This document shows, piece after piece, positions 1-8,062 of a stretch of 64,000 nt of DNA. Source of the DNA: Mogibacterium kristiansenii (GTDB lineage: Bacteria > Bacillota > Clostridia > Peptostreptococcales > Anaerovoracaceae). The DNA is taken from contig NZ_VUNA01000007.1 in the NCBI RefSeq assembly GCF_009695905.1, positions 37,406 through 101,405 on the forward strand, read 5' to 3'. Both the position numbers and the translations under genes were made by a program. The stretch's first letter is position 1. Each line of letters begins with the position of its first letter. Below the pieces are notes generated by a model, which was not told the origin of the DNA, ran no database searches, and was given only the letters and a program-made list of their open reading frames with translations.

Positions 1-213
1 CCCGTCGGAGCACACCTCAATTCGCTGGGTTTCCGGAAGGGATGCCGCGGTGAGAAACGGATTGGTTTTCATGCAGTAGGTCAAACCGATTTCATCCCCC
101 AGGTGTTTTCTAAAATATTGAAACCGCTCTAACAGGGTATCCGTATTGAAAATATACAGAGGGGTGGGATATCGCTCCGCCGCCTCCCGGATTATTCTAT
201 CTGAAAGCATCAT
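1..213 (-). CDS. Fold-type III PLP-dependent decarboxylase, N-terminal part (gene runs off the window)
   Basis: The first 71 codons are visible; the rest lies beyond position 1. The start is ATG at 213, in an ATGA overlap with the stop of the adenylating enzyme upstream, so the two are translationally coupled. The segment PLYIFNTDTLLERFQYFR followed by LTYCMKTNPF is the pattern of the diaminopimelate/ornithine decarboxylase alanine-racemase-like barrel. The lysine in MKTNP (about residue 49) would be the Schiff-base lysine. Family membership is inferred from this motif. The substrate cannot be read from the fragment. Its place as fourth gene of an MBOAT/SGNH/adenylation operon suggests it makes or modifies the amino acid or amine activated by its neighbour. 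Confidence 0.75.
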   Translation of the reverse strand, partial: MMLSDRIIREAAERYPTPLYIFNTDTLLERFQYFRKHLGDEIGLTYCMKTNPFLTAASLPETQRIEVCSDG

Positions 214-1790
214 TCTGTTTCCTCCAGTTCTGTCAACACCTTTCGGTCGATTTTTCCGTTTTTGTTCAGGTGAAATTCCTTGACGTGGTGGAATTTCCAC
301 GGAACCATGTAGGCCGGCAGCTTATCCTTCAGCTGCCGGTGCACCTCCGAAGCGGCCGCATCGCCGGTGTAATAGGCGGAAAGCCGGCTTCTTTTGGCAT
401 CGTAGGAACAGCAGCTCTGGCGCACCCCTTCCAGCGCATTCATCTGAAGCTCAATTTCCTCCAGCTCGATTCGATGCCCCATATGCTTGATCTGGAAATC
501 CTTTCGGCCGGCAAAAACCATCTCTCCGTTTTCATCCAGCACCGCCAGGTCCCCGGTGCGGTACATCCGTCGGGTGGTTCCGTCGTCCTCCGTATACCGG
601 ACAAAATGCTTCGCCGTCTGCTCCGGATTGTGGTAGTATTCCCGCGCCAGGGATTCCCCCATCACGCAGATTTCTCCGGGCAGACCGGCCGTCTTCACCG
701 GACGGTCCTCTTCGTCCAAGAGCACCACACTCCGTCCCGGGAACACCTTTCCCAAAGGCAGCTTTTCTTCCTTCCCGTACCGGCGCTCGATTGGGAAATA
801 GGTGCAGTTGCAGGTGATTTCCGACGGCCCGTACAGGTTCACAAACTTCGTCTCCGGCAGATTTTCCTGCCAGATGGTGAGCTGCTTGATCGGCATCACC
901 TCACCGGAGAACATCACCCGCTTCAGTTCCGTCGGCACCCGGTACCCGAATCCCTTCAGGCCGGAAATGATGCACAGCGCCGATACCGCCCAGGTCAGAT
1001 TGGTTACGTGATTGTCGCAGATGTAATCCAGCAGCCGCGGCGGCGTGGAGAAGTATTCCCGCGGAATGAGGAGCAAAGAGGCCCCGGTCATCCACGCGGA
1101 ATAGATGTCTTTTACCGATACATCAAAGTCAAAGGGCGCCTGATTTCCGATGACATCCTCTTCCGTGAATTCGAAAATCTCCACAAAATGCCGGATAAAG
1201 TCCATCACAGACTGCTGTTCCACCAGCACGCATTTCGGCGTTCCCGTGGACCCGGAGGTAAAAATACCGTACAAGGGATCGGTGCTCCGAATTTCCCGGC
1301 GAATCTTTATCAGCTTCATCATGGCCGCTTCCGACGTATTTCCTGCTTTCGCCTTTTCAACCAAGGCATCCAGGGACAGGGTTTTTCCTTCGTACCCCGC
1401 CCGGGAGAGTTTTTCCGTCTGTTTGTCTTCCACGATGACCAGGCGAGGCTCCAGAACGTTTAAAATGGAAGAAATTCGACTTTCCGTTTGCTCCGGGTTG
1501 ATGCAAACGTAGAAGCTCCCCGCATAGATGGAAGCCAGAACCGCCGCCAGTTCACTGCAGCTCTTCTCCGCCAGGATGGCAATTGGAAAACCGGTCTCCA
1601 CCTCCCCATCCTCTTCCGGATACAGGATTTCTCCCACTTCCGCCGCCATGCGCTGGGCCTGTTCAAACAGTTCGCCGTAGGTGAGCTCCCGAACCGGATC
1701 CTTCGCCGCCAAACGCTTTCCGTGAATCACTGCGGTATTCTCAAAGATGTCCAAAATGGTTTTACTCGCATTATCGATGTTTCTCTTCAT
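210..1790 (-). CDS. Amino-acid adenylation enzyme, DltA-like (ANL superfamily)
   Basis: A 526-aa stand-alone adenylation protein, the usual DltA size, with no fused condensation or carrier domain. Visible ANL motifs are the ATP loop TSGSTGTPKC (about residues 178-187), NLYGPSEITC, the hinge region YRTGDL, GRKDFQIKHMGHRIELEEIE, and the C-terminal catalytic lysine in NGKIDRK (about 513). The family activates a carboxylate as acyl-AMP and loads it on a carrier protein. The MGHRIELEEIE stretch resembles D-alanine:Dcp ligases. The stop overlaps the next start (ATGA), and a 15-bp gap separates it from the SGNH gene upstream. No carrier protein gene is visible, so it may lie beyond position 1. True substrate unknown. 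Confidence 0.85.
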   Translation of the reverse strand: MKRNIDNASKTILDIFENTAVIHGKRLAAKDPVRELTYGELFEQAQRMAAEVGEILYPEEDGEVETGFPIAILAEKSCSELAAVLASIYAGSFYVCINPEQTESRISSILNVLEPRLVIVEDKQTEKLSRAGYEGKTLSLDALVEKAKAGNTSEAAMMKLIKIRREIRSTDPLYGIFTSGSTGTPKCVLVEQQSVMDFIRHFVEIFEFTEEDVIGNQAPFDFDVSVKDIYSAWMTGASLLLIPREYFSTPPRLLDYICDNHVTNLTWAVSALCIISGLKGFGYRVPTELKRVMFSGEVMPIKQLTIWQENLPETKFVNLYGPSEITCNCTYFPIERRYGKEEKLPLGKVFPGRSVVLLDEEDRPVKTAGLPGEICVMGESLAREYYHNPEQTAKHFVRYTEDDGTTRRMYRTGDLAVLDENGEMVFAGRKDFQIKHMGHRIELEEIELQMNALEGVRQSCCSYDAKRSRLSAYYTGDAAASEVHRQLKDKLPAYMVPWKFHHVKEFHLNKNGKIDRKVLTELEETE

Positions 1791-1805
1791 ATCTTTTTCC
1801 TTATC

Positions 1806-2882
1806 TTAATCTTGAACCTCTTTTTTCGTTCCGCCTTCCGCCAGCAGATTCTCCAAAGAATTCATGGTATCATCCCCGTTGATTTTCTTCATCTTTTTCT
1901 TCTCGGCAATCTCATAGTTGCCATATATTCGATTCCACTTGGCGGAAATTAGGGGGTCGTTCCGGCGATCCTCCAGGTTGCAGTTCTGAACCAAATAGTC
2001 CCGAAGGTAACCGGTGGTTTTGATGGCGCCGGAGATGTTCAAAGGATCTCCCCGGTCCCTGGTATCCGTTGCCCAATCGATCTGAAGTTCTTTTACCCGG
2101 CGATTCAAGTCCACATACGGGACGTTGGTTTTCTTCGCCAGCTTTGCCAGGGCGTTGCACCGCTGAATGTTGTAGTTCTTCGGGGACGGTGCGGAATAGA
2201 GAATCAGCTGGATTCCGTGCTTCTCACAGGTCTTCCGAATTGCGTCAAAATCCCGGCGATTGGCCTTGCTGATGGTATTCTGAACCTTATCCTTGTCCTT
2301 CGAATTGACCGTCGGTGCGCCCTCCGGTAGATTCATGTAATCCGCCGGTCCCGTGTACGGCCGAACCTTGCTGCTGATGCCGAACCCCTTATAAGTGGCG
2401 TGCATCTTCTGTGGAAATACCTGTTTCCAGCTGTTGTGGTAACGCAGCACCGGAAAGGCATTATATAATTTTTCCGCCAGGGCCGACTGCTTCCGGAAGG
2501 CTTGGCTCTTCCGGTTTCGGAATAAACTGTGGGTTTCCAGCAGGATGACCTTCGGCTTCTGGGATTCCAACGCGGTCTTCAGCACGTTTCGGGTATCCGC
2601 CAGATTGGCCCCCGGCTGTCCTGCCGCGTAGACCGTGTATCCGGTTTCGTTCCAAATCTTCATGGGGGAAATGCTGGTGTAGCTCTCGCTGTCTCCCATC
2701 ACCAGCACATCGATGGTATTCTTCGGTTCGTTGGCAATGCGGGAATACACCGCATTTCTGCCGGCGCCCAGGTGATATTTCATGACCACCTTTGGGGTCA
2801 ACACCAAACCCGGGAGGAAAATCAGGAGAAACAGAATCACCAGGAACAGACATGTTCTCAGCATATGCTTTTGTTTTTTCAT
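1806..2882 (-). CDS. SGNH/DltD-like membrane-anchored protein
   Basis: About 358 aa, starting at the ATG at 2882 because AAAGGAGGAGG lies just upstream; an in-frame ATG at 2912 has no such site and overlaps the MBOAT stop. An N-terminal membrane segment (about residues 8-28) is followed by an extracytoplasmic domain with VLVMGDSES (SGNH block I, about 60-66) and AAGQPGANL (block II-like). Near the C-terminus the usual D-x-x-H block V is replaced by GDPLNISGA: the glycine/alanine frame is kept but the histidine is absent. MBOAT partners of this kind transfer or accept an acyl group outside the membrane. The missing histidine may mean a non-hydrolytic or differently wired enzyme. Exact role inferred from context. 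Confidence 0.75.
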   Translation of the reverse strand: MKKQKHMLRTCLFLVILFLLIFLPGLVLTPKVVMKYHLGAGRNAVYSRIANEPKNTIDVLVMGDSESYTSISPMKIWNETGYTVYAAGQPGANLADTRNVLKTALESQKPKVILLETHSLFRNRKSQAFRKQSALAEKLYNAFPVLRYHNSWKQVFPQKMHATYKGFGISSKVRPYTGPADYMNLPEGAPTVNSKDKDKVQNTISKANRRDFDAIRKTCEKHGIQLILYSAPSPKNYNIQRCNALAKLAKKTNVPYVDLNRRVKELQIDWATDTRDRGDPLNISGAIKTTGYLRDYLVQNCNLEDRRNDPLISAKWNRIYGNYEIAEKKKMKKINGDDTMNSLENLLAEGGTKKEVQD

Positions 2883-2898
2883 AGGTTCCTCCTCCTTT

Positions 2899-4470
2899 CT
2901 AGAATCCCGCATAGATCAGATCCACGGTCTGGTATCCCGCCCCGTAGGCTCCGAATACGATAATAAAAACAATCAATCCGTAATACACGCTCCACCGCCA
3001 GAAGGTGGGAATCTTCGGAAAACGCTCGAAGAGATCCGGCTTCTTTTCCAGCAGGTCGTCCACGATGAACACCAGAACGGTTCCCACAATGACCACGAAC
3101 CAGTCCCCCGGATCCAGTTTCAGGCTCAGCATGGAGGTGGCCAGGTTGTCGCTGATGAACGGTCCCCGGAACATATTGCGGCACATGGACAGAAACTGCC
3201 CAAAGGATTCCGCCCGGAACAGCATCTCGCCCATGACGATGATCACCCAGGTGCGGACCATATGCCACTTCTGAATAATCGGGTTGTCATCGGACACGTG
3301 AATCAGCCGCCGCATTTTCTCGCCCAGCGGTTCCAATGCCACTTCCGCCAGCAGAATGATGAAATAGTACACTCCGTACAGGATGTACGGCCACTTCGGT
3401 CCGTGCCAAAGCCCGTTCAGCATCCACACCGGGAACAGCGCCATCGCGCTGGTGACCACCATGGTGATGTATTTTCCGCAATGTTTCCGTCCGTACTTTC
3501 CCCATTTCTTCACCAGCGAAGAAGTGGTGACCGGATAGAAAATATAGTTCTTGAACCAGCGTCCCAAGGTGATGTGCCATCTCCGCCAGAACTCCGCGGC
3601 GCTCTTAGCCTTGAAGGGCTGACGGAAATTCTCGGGCAGCTTCACCCCGAAAATCCGTGACGATCCGATGACGATATCAATGGTACCGGAGAATTCCAGA
3701 TACAGCTGAATGGTGGTAACCACCGCCGTCAACACGATCATGAATCCGCTGTAGTGCGCCTCCGGCCGATACAGCATCAGCACCGCCGTGTTCAATCGGT
3801 CCGAGACGATCATTCTTTTAAAAAGCCCCCAAATAATCCGGAAGCATCCCAGCCCCAGGTTCTCTCCCTGAATCGGTTCGCCGCTATACAGCGTGTCCTT
3901 CGTGTCGCTCCACTGAAGAATCGGACCTTCCATCACCGTCGGGAAGAAGATCAGGAACAGGAACAGCTTAAAGAAATTGGATTCCGCCTTCTCCCGCTTC
4001 CAGTACACGTCCAGCAAATAGCTCACCGCCTGCAGGGTATAGAACGAAATCCCGATGGGAACCAGAATCCGCCCCACGCTGAAATTTCCATTCCCGCCAA
4101 AATATCGAACCACCTGCATCGTCGTCTCCACGGTAAAAGCAGTATATTTCAGTGCCCCCAGGATGCCCACGGTCCCCAGCAGTCCCAGCTGCAGAATCTT
4201 CCGGGATTTCTCCTTCAGAGCGTTTCGCCGTTCCTTCTCCGAACGGTCAATGGCTTTAATCTGAACCTGTGTGCGGTCAATCCATCCCGCAATGCTGTAG
4301 GTAATCCCGGCGGTCACCACCGCCCAAAGGATAAGCTGCCGGCTAATCAGCCAAAAAAATACCACGCTGGCCCCCAACAGCACCCACCATCGCCGCTCCT
4401 TCTTCACCAGCTGGTACAGGAGTGCCACCGCCGGCAGGAAGATAAAATAGGAATTAACATTATATGCCAT
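2899..4470 (-). CDS. MBOAT-family O-acyltransferase (DltB/AlgI-like)
   Basis: A 523-aa polytopic membrane protein. The MBOAT signature is clear: SAAEFWRRWHITLGRWFK, then NYIFYPV, and the conserved histidine in LNGLWHGPKW (about residue 350). Members move an acyl or aminoacyl group from a cytoplasmic thioester carrier to an extracellular polymer, such as teichoic acid (DltB) or alginate (AlgI). It is the first gene of the operon, with an AAAGG ribosome site before ATG at 4470, and is followed 16 bp later by its SGNH partner and then by an adenylating enzyme. That order matches a D-alanylation-type pathway in which the adenylating enzyme supplies the acyl donor. Which polymer is modified cannot be told here. 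Confidence 0.88.
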   Translation of the reverse strand: MAYNVNSYFIFLPAVALLYQLVKKERRWWVLLGASVVFFWLISRQLILWAVVTAGITYSIAGWIDRTQVQIKAIDRSEKERRNALKEKSRKILQLGLLGTVGILGALKYTAFTVETTMQVVRYFGGNGNFSVGRILVPIGISFYTLQAVSYLLDVYWKREKAESNFFKLFLFLIFFPTVMEGPILQWSDTKDTLYSGEPIQGENLGLGCFRIIWGLFKRMIVSDRLNTAVLMLYRPEAHYSGFMIVLTAVVTTIQLYLEFSGTIDIVIGSSRIFGVKLPENFRQPFKAKSAAEFWRRWHITLGRWFKNYIFYPVTTSSLVKKWGKYGRKHCGKYITMVVTSAMALFPVWMLNGLWHGPKWPYILYGVYYFIILLAEVALEPLGEKMRRLIHVSDDNPIIQKWHMVRTWVIIVMGEMLFRAESFGQFLSMCRNMFRGPFISDNLATSMLSLKLDPGDWFVVIVGTVLVFIVDDLLEKKPDLFERFPKIPTFWRWSVYYGLIVFIIVFGAYGAGYQTVDLIYAGF

Positions 4471-4502
4471 AGTATTTACCTTTCATTTTCAGTATCGGCA
4501 TT

Positions 4503-4577
4503 ATTATATCACGCTTGTATTAAGATTCTATTAAGATAGGGTTTTTCAATTCTTAAGATTTCTTAAGAATTCTTAAA
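4503..4577 (-). promoter_or_regulatory. Promoter with phased CTTAA repeats before the MBOAT operon
   Basis: On the minus strand a perfect -10 (TATAAT, 4508-4503) lies about 35 bp before the MBOAT start. The -35 position (ATAGAA, 4531-4526) is poor. CTTAAT occurs at 4535-4530 and 4524-4519, exactly 11 bp apart, straddling the -35. Further upstream CTTAAG, CTTAAG and TTTAAG occur at 4557, 4567 and 4577, 10 bp apart and in register two turns from the first pair. Helically phased direct repeats over a weak -35 are the usual layout for OmpR/PhoB-family response regulators, so activated transcription is inferred. No regulator gene is visible nearby. Confidence 0.55.
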
Positions 4578-4600
4578 GCTTGGATGATTTGTTCGCGAAA

Positions 4601-4661
4601 CAAACGTTTCACACAAAAGGAAGCGGTGCCAAAGCCGGTTCTCACCGCTTTGGCACCGCCG
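4601..4661 (-). terminator. Intrinsic terminator of the metal efflux operon
   Basis: A perfect 13-bp inverted repeat (GCGGTGCCAAAGC, 4623-4635, with its complement at 4647-4659) and an 11-nt loop follow the ATPase stop in the minus direction. A T-rich run (TTCCTTTTGTG) comes next. It separates the efflux operon from the MBOAT operon. Confidence 0.85.
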
Positions 4662-4675
4662 CCATATTTCTTTAT

Positions 4676-6583
4676 TTATAACCCTTTTCGCTTCAACATC
4701 CGCATGGAATTCAAAATACAAATTACAGCGACGCCCACGTCGGCGAACACGGCCCACCACATTCCGATAATGCCCAAAGCACCCAGAATCAAGAACAGAA
4801 TCTTGATAAACAGTGCGAAAGCAATGTTCTGGTAAGCGATGCCCACCGTCTGCCGGGCAATTCGAATGGTGCGCGGGATTTTGCCGATATCGTCATCCAT
4901 GATGACCACGTCCGCAGCTTCAATGGCCGCATCGGAACCCATGGAGCCCATGGCAATTCCCACATCCGCCCGGGAAAGCACCGGCGCGTCGTTGATTCCG
5001 TCCCCGATAAATGCCAGCTTCTTCTTGCCGTTGCTGCCGTCTTTCTTGTCGCCGGACATCCGTGCCAACAGTTCTTCCACTGCCTGCACCTTGTCCGCCG
5101 GCAGAAGCTCCGCCCGGAATTCATCCACGGACAGTTTCTCGGCAACCGCTTCCGCAATTCCCTTCCGGTCTCCGGTGAGCATCACGACGTGCCGGACGCC
5201 CTCCTGCTTCATCTCACGAATTGCTTTTACCGCACTATCCTTAATCTCGTCGGAGATGAGAATGGCCCCTTGGAATTTGCCGTCCGCCGCCACGTAGACG
5301 ACGGTGGACTCTCCGTCCTGAATCTCTCGGTAGTCGATTCCGTTCTCCTCCATCAGCCGTTTATTTCCCACGTAGACCGTGGAATCACCTACTTTCGCAA
5401 TGAGGCCCTGACCGGAGATATTCCGCGCATCCCGTGCCAGCCCCGGCTCCAAAACTTCGGTGTACGCTGCCTGAATGGATTTGGCGATAGGATGGGTAGA
5501 CAGGCTTTCCACGATGGCGGCGTTCCGAAGCATCGTTTCTTCCAAAACACCTTCCGCCGGAACCACTCGAGTCACGTGAAAAACGCCTTCCGTCAGTGTG
5601 CCGGTTTTGTCCGAAACCACCGTGTCCAAATGCGCCATCTGTTCTAAATAGTTGGAGCCCTTTACCAGCACGCCGATGTTCGACGCCGCTCCGATGCCGC
5701 CGAAAAAAGACAGGGGCACGGAAATGACCAAAGCGCACGGGCAGGAGATTACCAGGAAGGTGCAGGCACGCATCATCCAATTCATCCAGTTGCCCGTAAA
5801 AATAGGCGGAATGAGGGCCAGTATCACCGCACCGGCCACCACGATTGGCGTATAGTACCGAGCGAACCGGGTGATGAAATTCTCCGTCTTCGACTTCTTG
5901 GAGGACGCGTTTTCCACCAGCTCCAGAATCTGAGCCACGGTTGAATCCTCGTACTTTTTCTCCGCCCGAATCTTCAGGAGACCTTCGCCGTTAATACATC
6001 CGGAAATAATCTGATCTCCCGGAACCGCCGAACGCGGCACCGATTCTCCGGTAAGAGCCGATGTGTTCACCATGCTCTGACCCTCCAACACCGTGCCGTC
6101 CACCGGAATCTTCTCCCCGGCACGAATCACCAGGGTGTCCCCAATCTGCACTTCCTCCGGATCCACTTCCTCGATGGATCCATCGGCTCTCTCCACATTG
6201 GCAAAATCCGGGGCGATGTCCATCAGCTCCGTAATGGATCTTCTGGATTTCCCTACCGCGTAGCTCTGGAACCATTCACCCACCTGGTAGAACAGCATCA
6301 CCGCAACCGCCTCGCTGTTTTCACCGGTCACAAAAGCGCCCACCGTCGCCAGGGTCATGAGAAAACACTCGTCCAGCAGCTGCCGGTTCTTTATGCCGAG
6401 AAAACATTTTTTTACCACGTCCCTACCGGCAATCAGATACGGAATTAAATACAGCACCAACTCGCCCCACCGGGTACCCAAAATCCCCGGAAAACCGCAG
6501 GTGTGCTCCACCACCATCAAAACCGCAAAGATGGATAAGCCAATCAGAATCTGCTTCAGTTGTCTTTTTAATCTCTTGCTCAT
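4676..6583 (-). CDS. P1B-type heavy-metal exporting ATPase (Zn/Cd/Pb class)
   Basis: A 635-aa ATPase that pumps a soft divalent metal out of the cell using ATP. Visible motifs are TGES (about 178-181, actuator), the membrane metal site CPC (281-283), the phosphorylation site SDKTGTLTEG (Asp 325), the nucleotide-site HP in STHPIAKS, and GDGINDAPVLSRADVG. The last membrane helix contains FADVGVAVI, where Zn/Cd/Pb pumps carry a metal-binding Asp. Unlike most CadA/ZntA proteins it has no fused N-terminal HMA domain; a free one is encoded immediately upstream. It follows arsR and the HMA gene in one operon and ends at a strong terminator. Zinc or cadmium is the likely substrate from the CPC plus Asp combination. 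Confidence 0.9.
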   Translation of the reverse strand: MSKRLKRQLKQILIGLSIFAVLMVVEHTCGFPGILGTRWGELVLYLIPYLIAGRDVVKKCFLGIKNRQLLDECFLMTLATVGAFVTGENSEAVAVMLFYQVGEWFQSYAVGKSRRSITELMDIAPDFANVERADGSIEEVDPEEVQIGDTLVIRAGEKIPVDGTVLEGQSMVNTSALTGESVPRSAVPGDQIISGCINGEGLLKIRAEKKYEDSTVAQILELVENASSKKSKTENFITRFARYYTPIVVAGAVILALIPPIFTGNWMNWMMRACTFLVISCPCALVISVPLSFFGGIGAASNIGVLVKGSNYLEQMAHLDTVVSDKTGTLTEGVFHVTRVVPAEGVLEETMLRNAAIVESLSTHPIAKSIQAAYTEVLEPGLARDARNISGQGLIAKVGDSTVYVGNKRLMEENGIDYREIQDGESTVVYVAADGKFQGAILISDEIKDSAVKAIREMKQEGVRHVVMLTGDRKGIAEAVAEKLSVDEFRAELLPADKVQAVEELLARMSGDKKDGSNGKKKLAFIGDGINDAPVLSRADVGIAMGSMGSDAAIEAADVVIMDDDIGKIPRTIRIARQTVGIAYQNIAFALFIKILFLILGALGIIGMWWAVFADVGVAVICILNSMRMLKRKGL

Positions 6584-6619
6584 ACCCTCGTCCTCAGAAT
6601 GATCTTCTATAAAAACAAA

Positions 6620-6838
6620 CTACCGAATAACCTCACAGTCCGGCTCGACCTTGGCAATCACCTTGCAGGCTTCATCCAAAATCGCTTCGAAGGAGTCATC
6701 CTCCGCTTCCAGCGTCATCTTCTGGGTCATGAAATTGACCGATACCTCTTTAACACCGTCAATTTTGCGGATGGCATCCTCCATCTTTGCCGCGCAGTTT
6801 GCACAATCCACTTCATCCAACTTAAATTTCTTCTTCAT
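6620..6838 (-). CDS. Free heavy-metal-associated (HMA) domain protein
   Basis: A 72-aa single HMA domain. The metal motif is DCANCA (Cys at about residues 12 and 15) after LDEV, followed by the VSVNFMTQKMTLEA strand usual in this fold. It lies 14 bp after the ArsR gene and 36 bp before the ATPase, which lacks its own HMA domain. It therefore probably acts as the detached cytoplasmic metal-binding module or chaperone of that pump. The ferredoxin-like HMA fold is known for CopZ and the MerP type; here the operon points to Zn/Cd rather than Cu. The ribosome site GAGGTTATC precedes the ATG. Confidence 0.85.
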   Translation of the reverse strand: MKKKFKLDEVDCANCAAKMEDAIRKIDGVKEVSVNFMTQKMTLEAEDDSFEAILDEACKVIAKVEPDCEVIR

Positions 6839-6851
6839 GATAACCTCCTCG

Positions 6852-7181
6852 TTACTCTTCGATGTGATCTTTGCCCATTGCGATAATCGTACTTACGTGG
6901 TCGTCCGCCAGAGAATAGATCATGGACTTCCCCTCCCGGCGAGCGCAAAGAAGCTTGGCATTTCGAAGGATTTTCAGCTGATGAGAGACCGCCGATTGAT
7001 TCATTTCCAGATCCTCGCAGATTTCCGACACGCTCTTCTCTCCCTGAGACAGGTCGACCAGTATCTTAATTCGTGTGGAATCCGCAAACATCTTGAACAG
7101 ATCCGCCAAATCCATCAACTCATCTTCATTGATGCCTCCGATTCGGGCTCCCTTCTCTTCCTGATATTTTCGTTTCGTCAT
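6852..7181 (-). CDS. ArsR/SmtB-family metal-sensing repressor
   Basis: A 109-aa winged-helix repressor. The start is ATG at 7181, with AAAGGAG eight bases upstream; the ATG at 7202 has no such site. The core reads MFADSTRIKILVDL, then the recognition helix QSAVSHQLKILRNAKL and the wing GKSMIYSL. The C-terminus DDHVSTIIAMGKDHIEE carries Asp93, His95, His106 and Glu109 with the spacing of the SmtB/CzrA alpha-5 zinc site (D-x-H ... H-x2-E). The CadC-type CVC motif in alpha-3 is missing (SEICEDL has one Cys). It should release DNA on binding zinc or a similar ion and thereby switch on the HMA and ATPase genes behind it. Confidence 0.9.
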   Translation of the reverse strand: MTKRKYQEEKGARIGGINEDELMDLADLFKMFADSTRIKILVDLSQGEKSVSEICEDLEMNQSAVSHQLKILRNAKLLCARREGKSMIYSLADDHVSTIIAMGKDHIEE

Positions 7182-7212
7182 GTCTTCACTCCTTTCATAC
7201 ACGTTATCGTTT

Positions 7213-7246
7213 GTTCATATGAGTATATTATCATATATTCATATTA
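7213..7246 (-). promoter_or_regulatory. Probable ArsR/SmtB operator-promoter
   Basis: Just upstream of arsR lies AT-rich, palindromic DNA: TCATATGA at 7215-7222 and TCATATATTCATAT at 7231-7244. On the minus strand this reads as ATATGA half-sites around a GATAAT -10-like hexamer. ArsR/SmtB repressors bind imperfect repeats with ATATGA-type halves, so autorepression is inferred. Confidence 0.55.
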
Positions 7247-7313
7247 TGTCAATACCCTTTTTCATTTTGTGCCGCGCGCTTACCGGCGCCGAAGGAATGG
7301 GATTTCCGCCGGC

Positions 7314-8062
7314 GATAAAGCGTTTTCCGCCGCCGCCCTCTGTGAAGATTTTGCTCCCCCGAACGGATCCGTAAGCCTTTGCGGGCGGCAGGGAGCAAAG
7401 GCGGCGGCCGGCGAGCCGGCAATAGGACGATTTCCGCCGCCGCCCTGTGTGAACTTTTTGCTCCCCGAAACGAAGCCGTATGCCTTTGCGGGCGGCGGGG
7501 AGCAAAGGCGGCGGCCGGCGAGCCGGCGACAAAGCGTTTTCCGCCGCCGCCCTCTGTGAACTTTTTGCTCCCCGAAACGGAGCCGTATGCCTTTGCGGGC
7601 GGCGGGGAGCAAAGGCGTCTGTCGGCGAGCCGGCGATAAGGCGTTTTCCGCCGCCGCCCTGTGTGAACTTTTTGCTCCCCGAAACGAATCCGTAAGCCTT
7701 TGCGGGCGGCGGGGAGCAAAGGCGCCTGTCGGTGAGCCGGCGATAAAGCGTTTTCCGCCGCCGCCCTCTGTGAACTTTTTGCTCCCCGAAACGGAGCCGT
7801 AAGCCTTTGCAGGCGGCGGGGAGCAAAGGCGCCTGTCGGTGAGCCGGCGATAAGGCGTTTTCCGCCGCCGCCCTGTGTGAACTTTTTGCTCCCCGAAACG
7901 GAGCCGTAAGCCTTTGCGGGCGGCGGGGAGCAAAGTCCGCGGCCGGCACGCCGGCAATAGGACGATTTCCGCCGCCGCACTCTGTGAACTTTTTGCTCCC
8001 CGAAACGGAGCCGTAAGCCTTTGCGGGCGGCGGGGAGCAAAGGCGGCGGCCACTTAACCGGT
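7314..8062. repeat. Tandem array of seven 107-bp GC-rich hairpin units
   Basis: Units begin at 7314, 7421, 7528, 7635, 7742, 7849 and 7956, an exact 107-bp period; the last unit decays at its right end. Each unit holds a long inverted repeat (TTGCTCCCCG ... CGGGGAGCAA) whose loop contains CTTTGCGGG, and a CCGCCGCCGCCC tract that can pair with the GGCGGCGG near its end. Units alternate between CTCTGTGAA (1, 3, 5, 7) and CTGTGTGAA (2, 4, 6), so the array probably grew partly as 214-bp dimers. 107 is not a multiple of three and all frames shift from unit to unit, so the long open frames across it are artefacts of the repeat. It lies directly before the conserved hairpin element at 8060-8535. Confidence 0.9.

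Noticed and set aside
7314..8062. CRISPR or integron cassette array
   Set aside because: Units are near-identical throughout with no variable spacers or cassettes; no integrase of the IntI type nearby. The attC-like idea is not supported by core sites.
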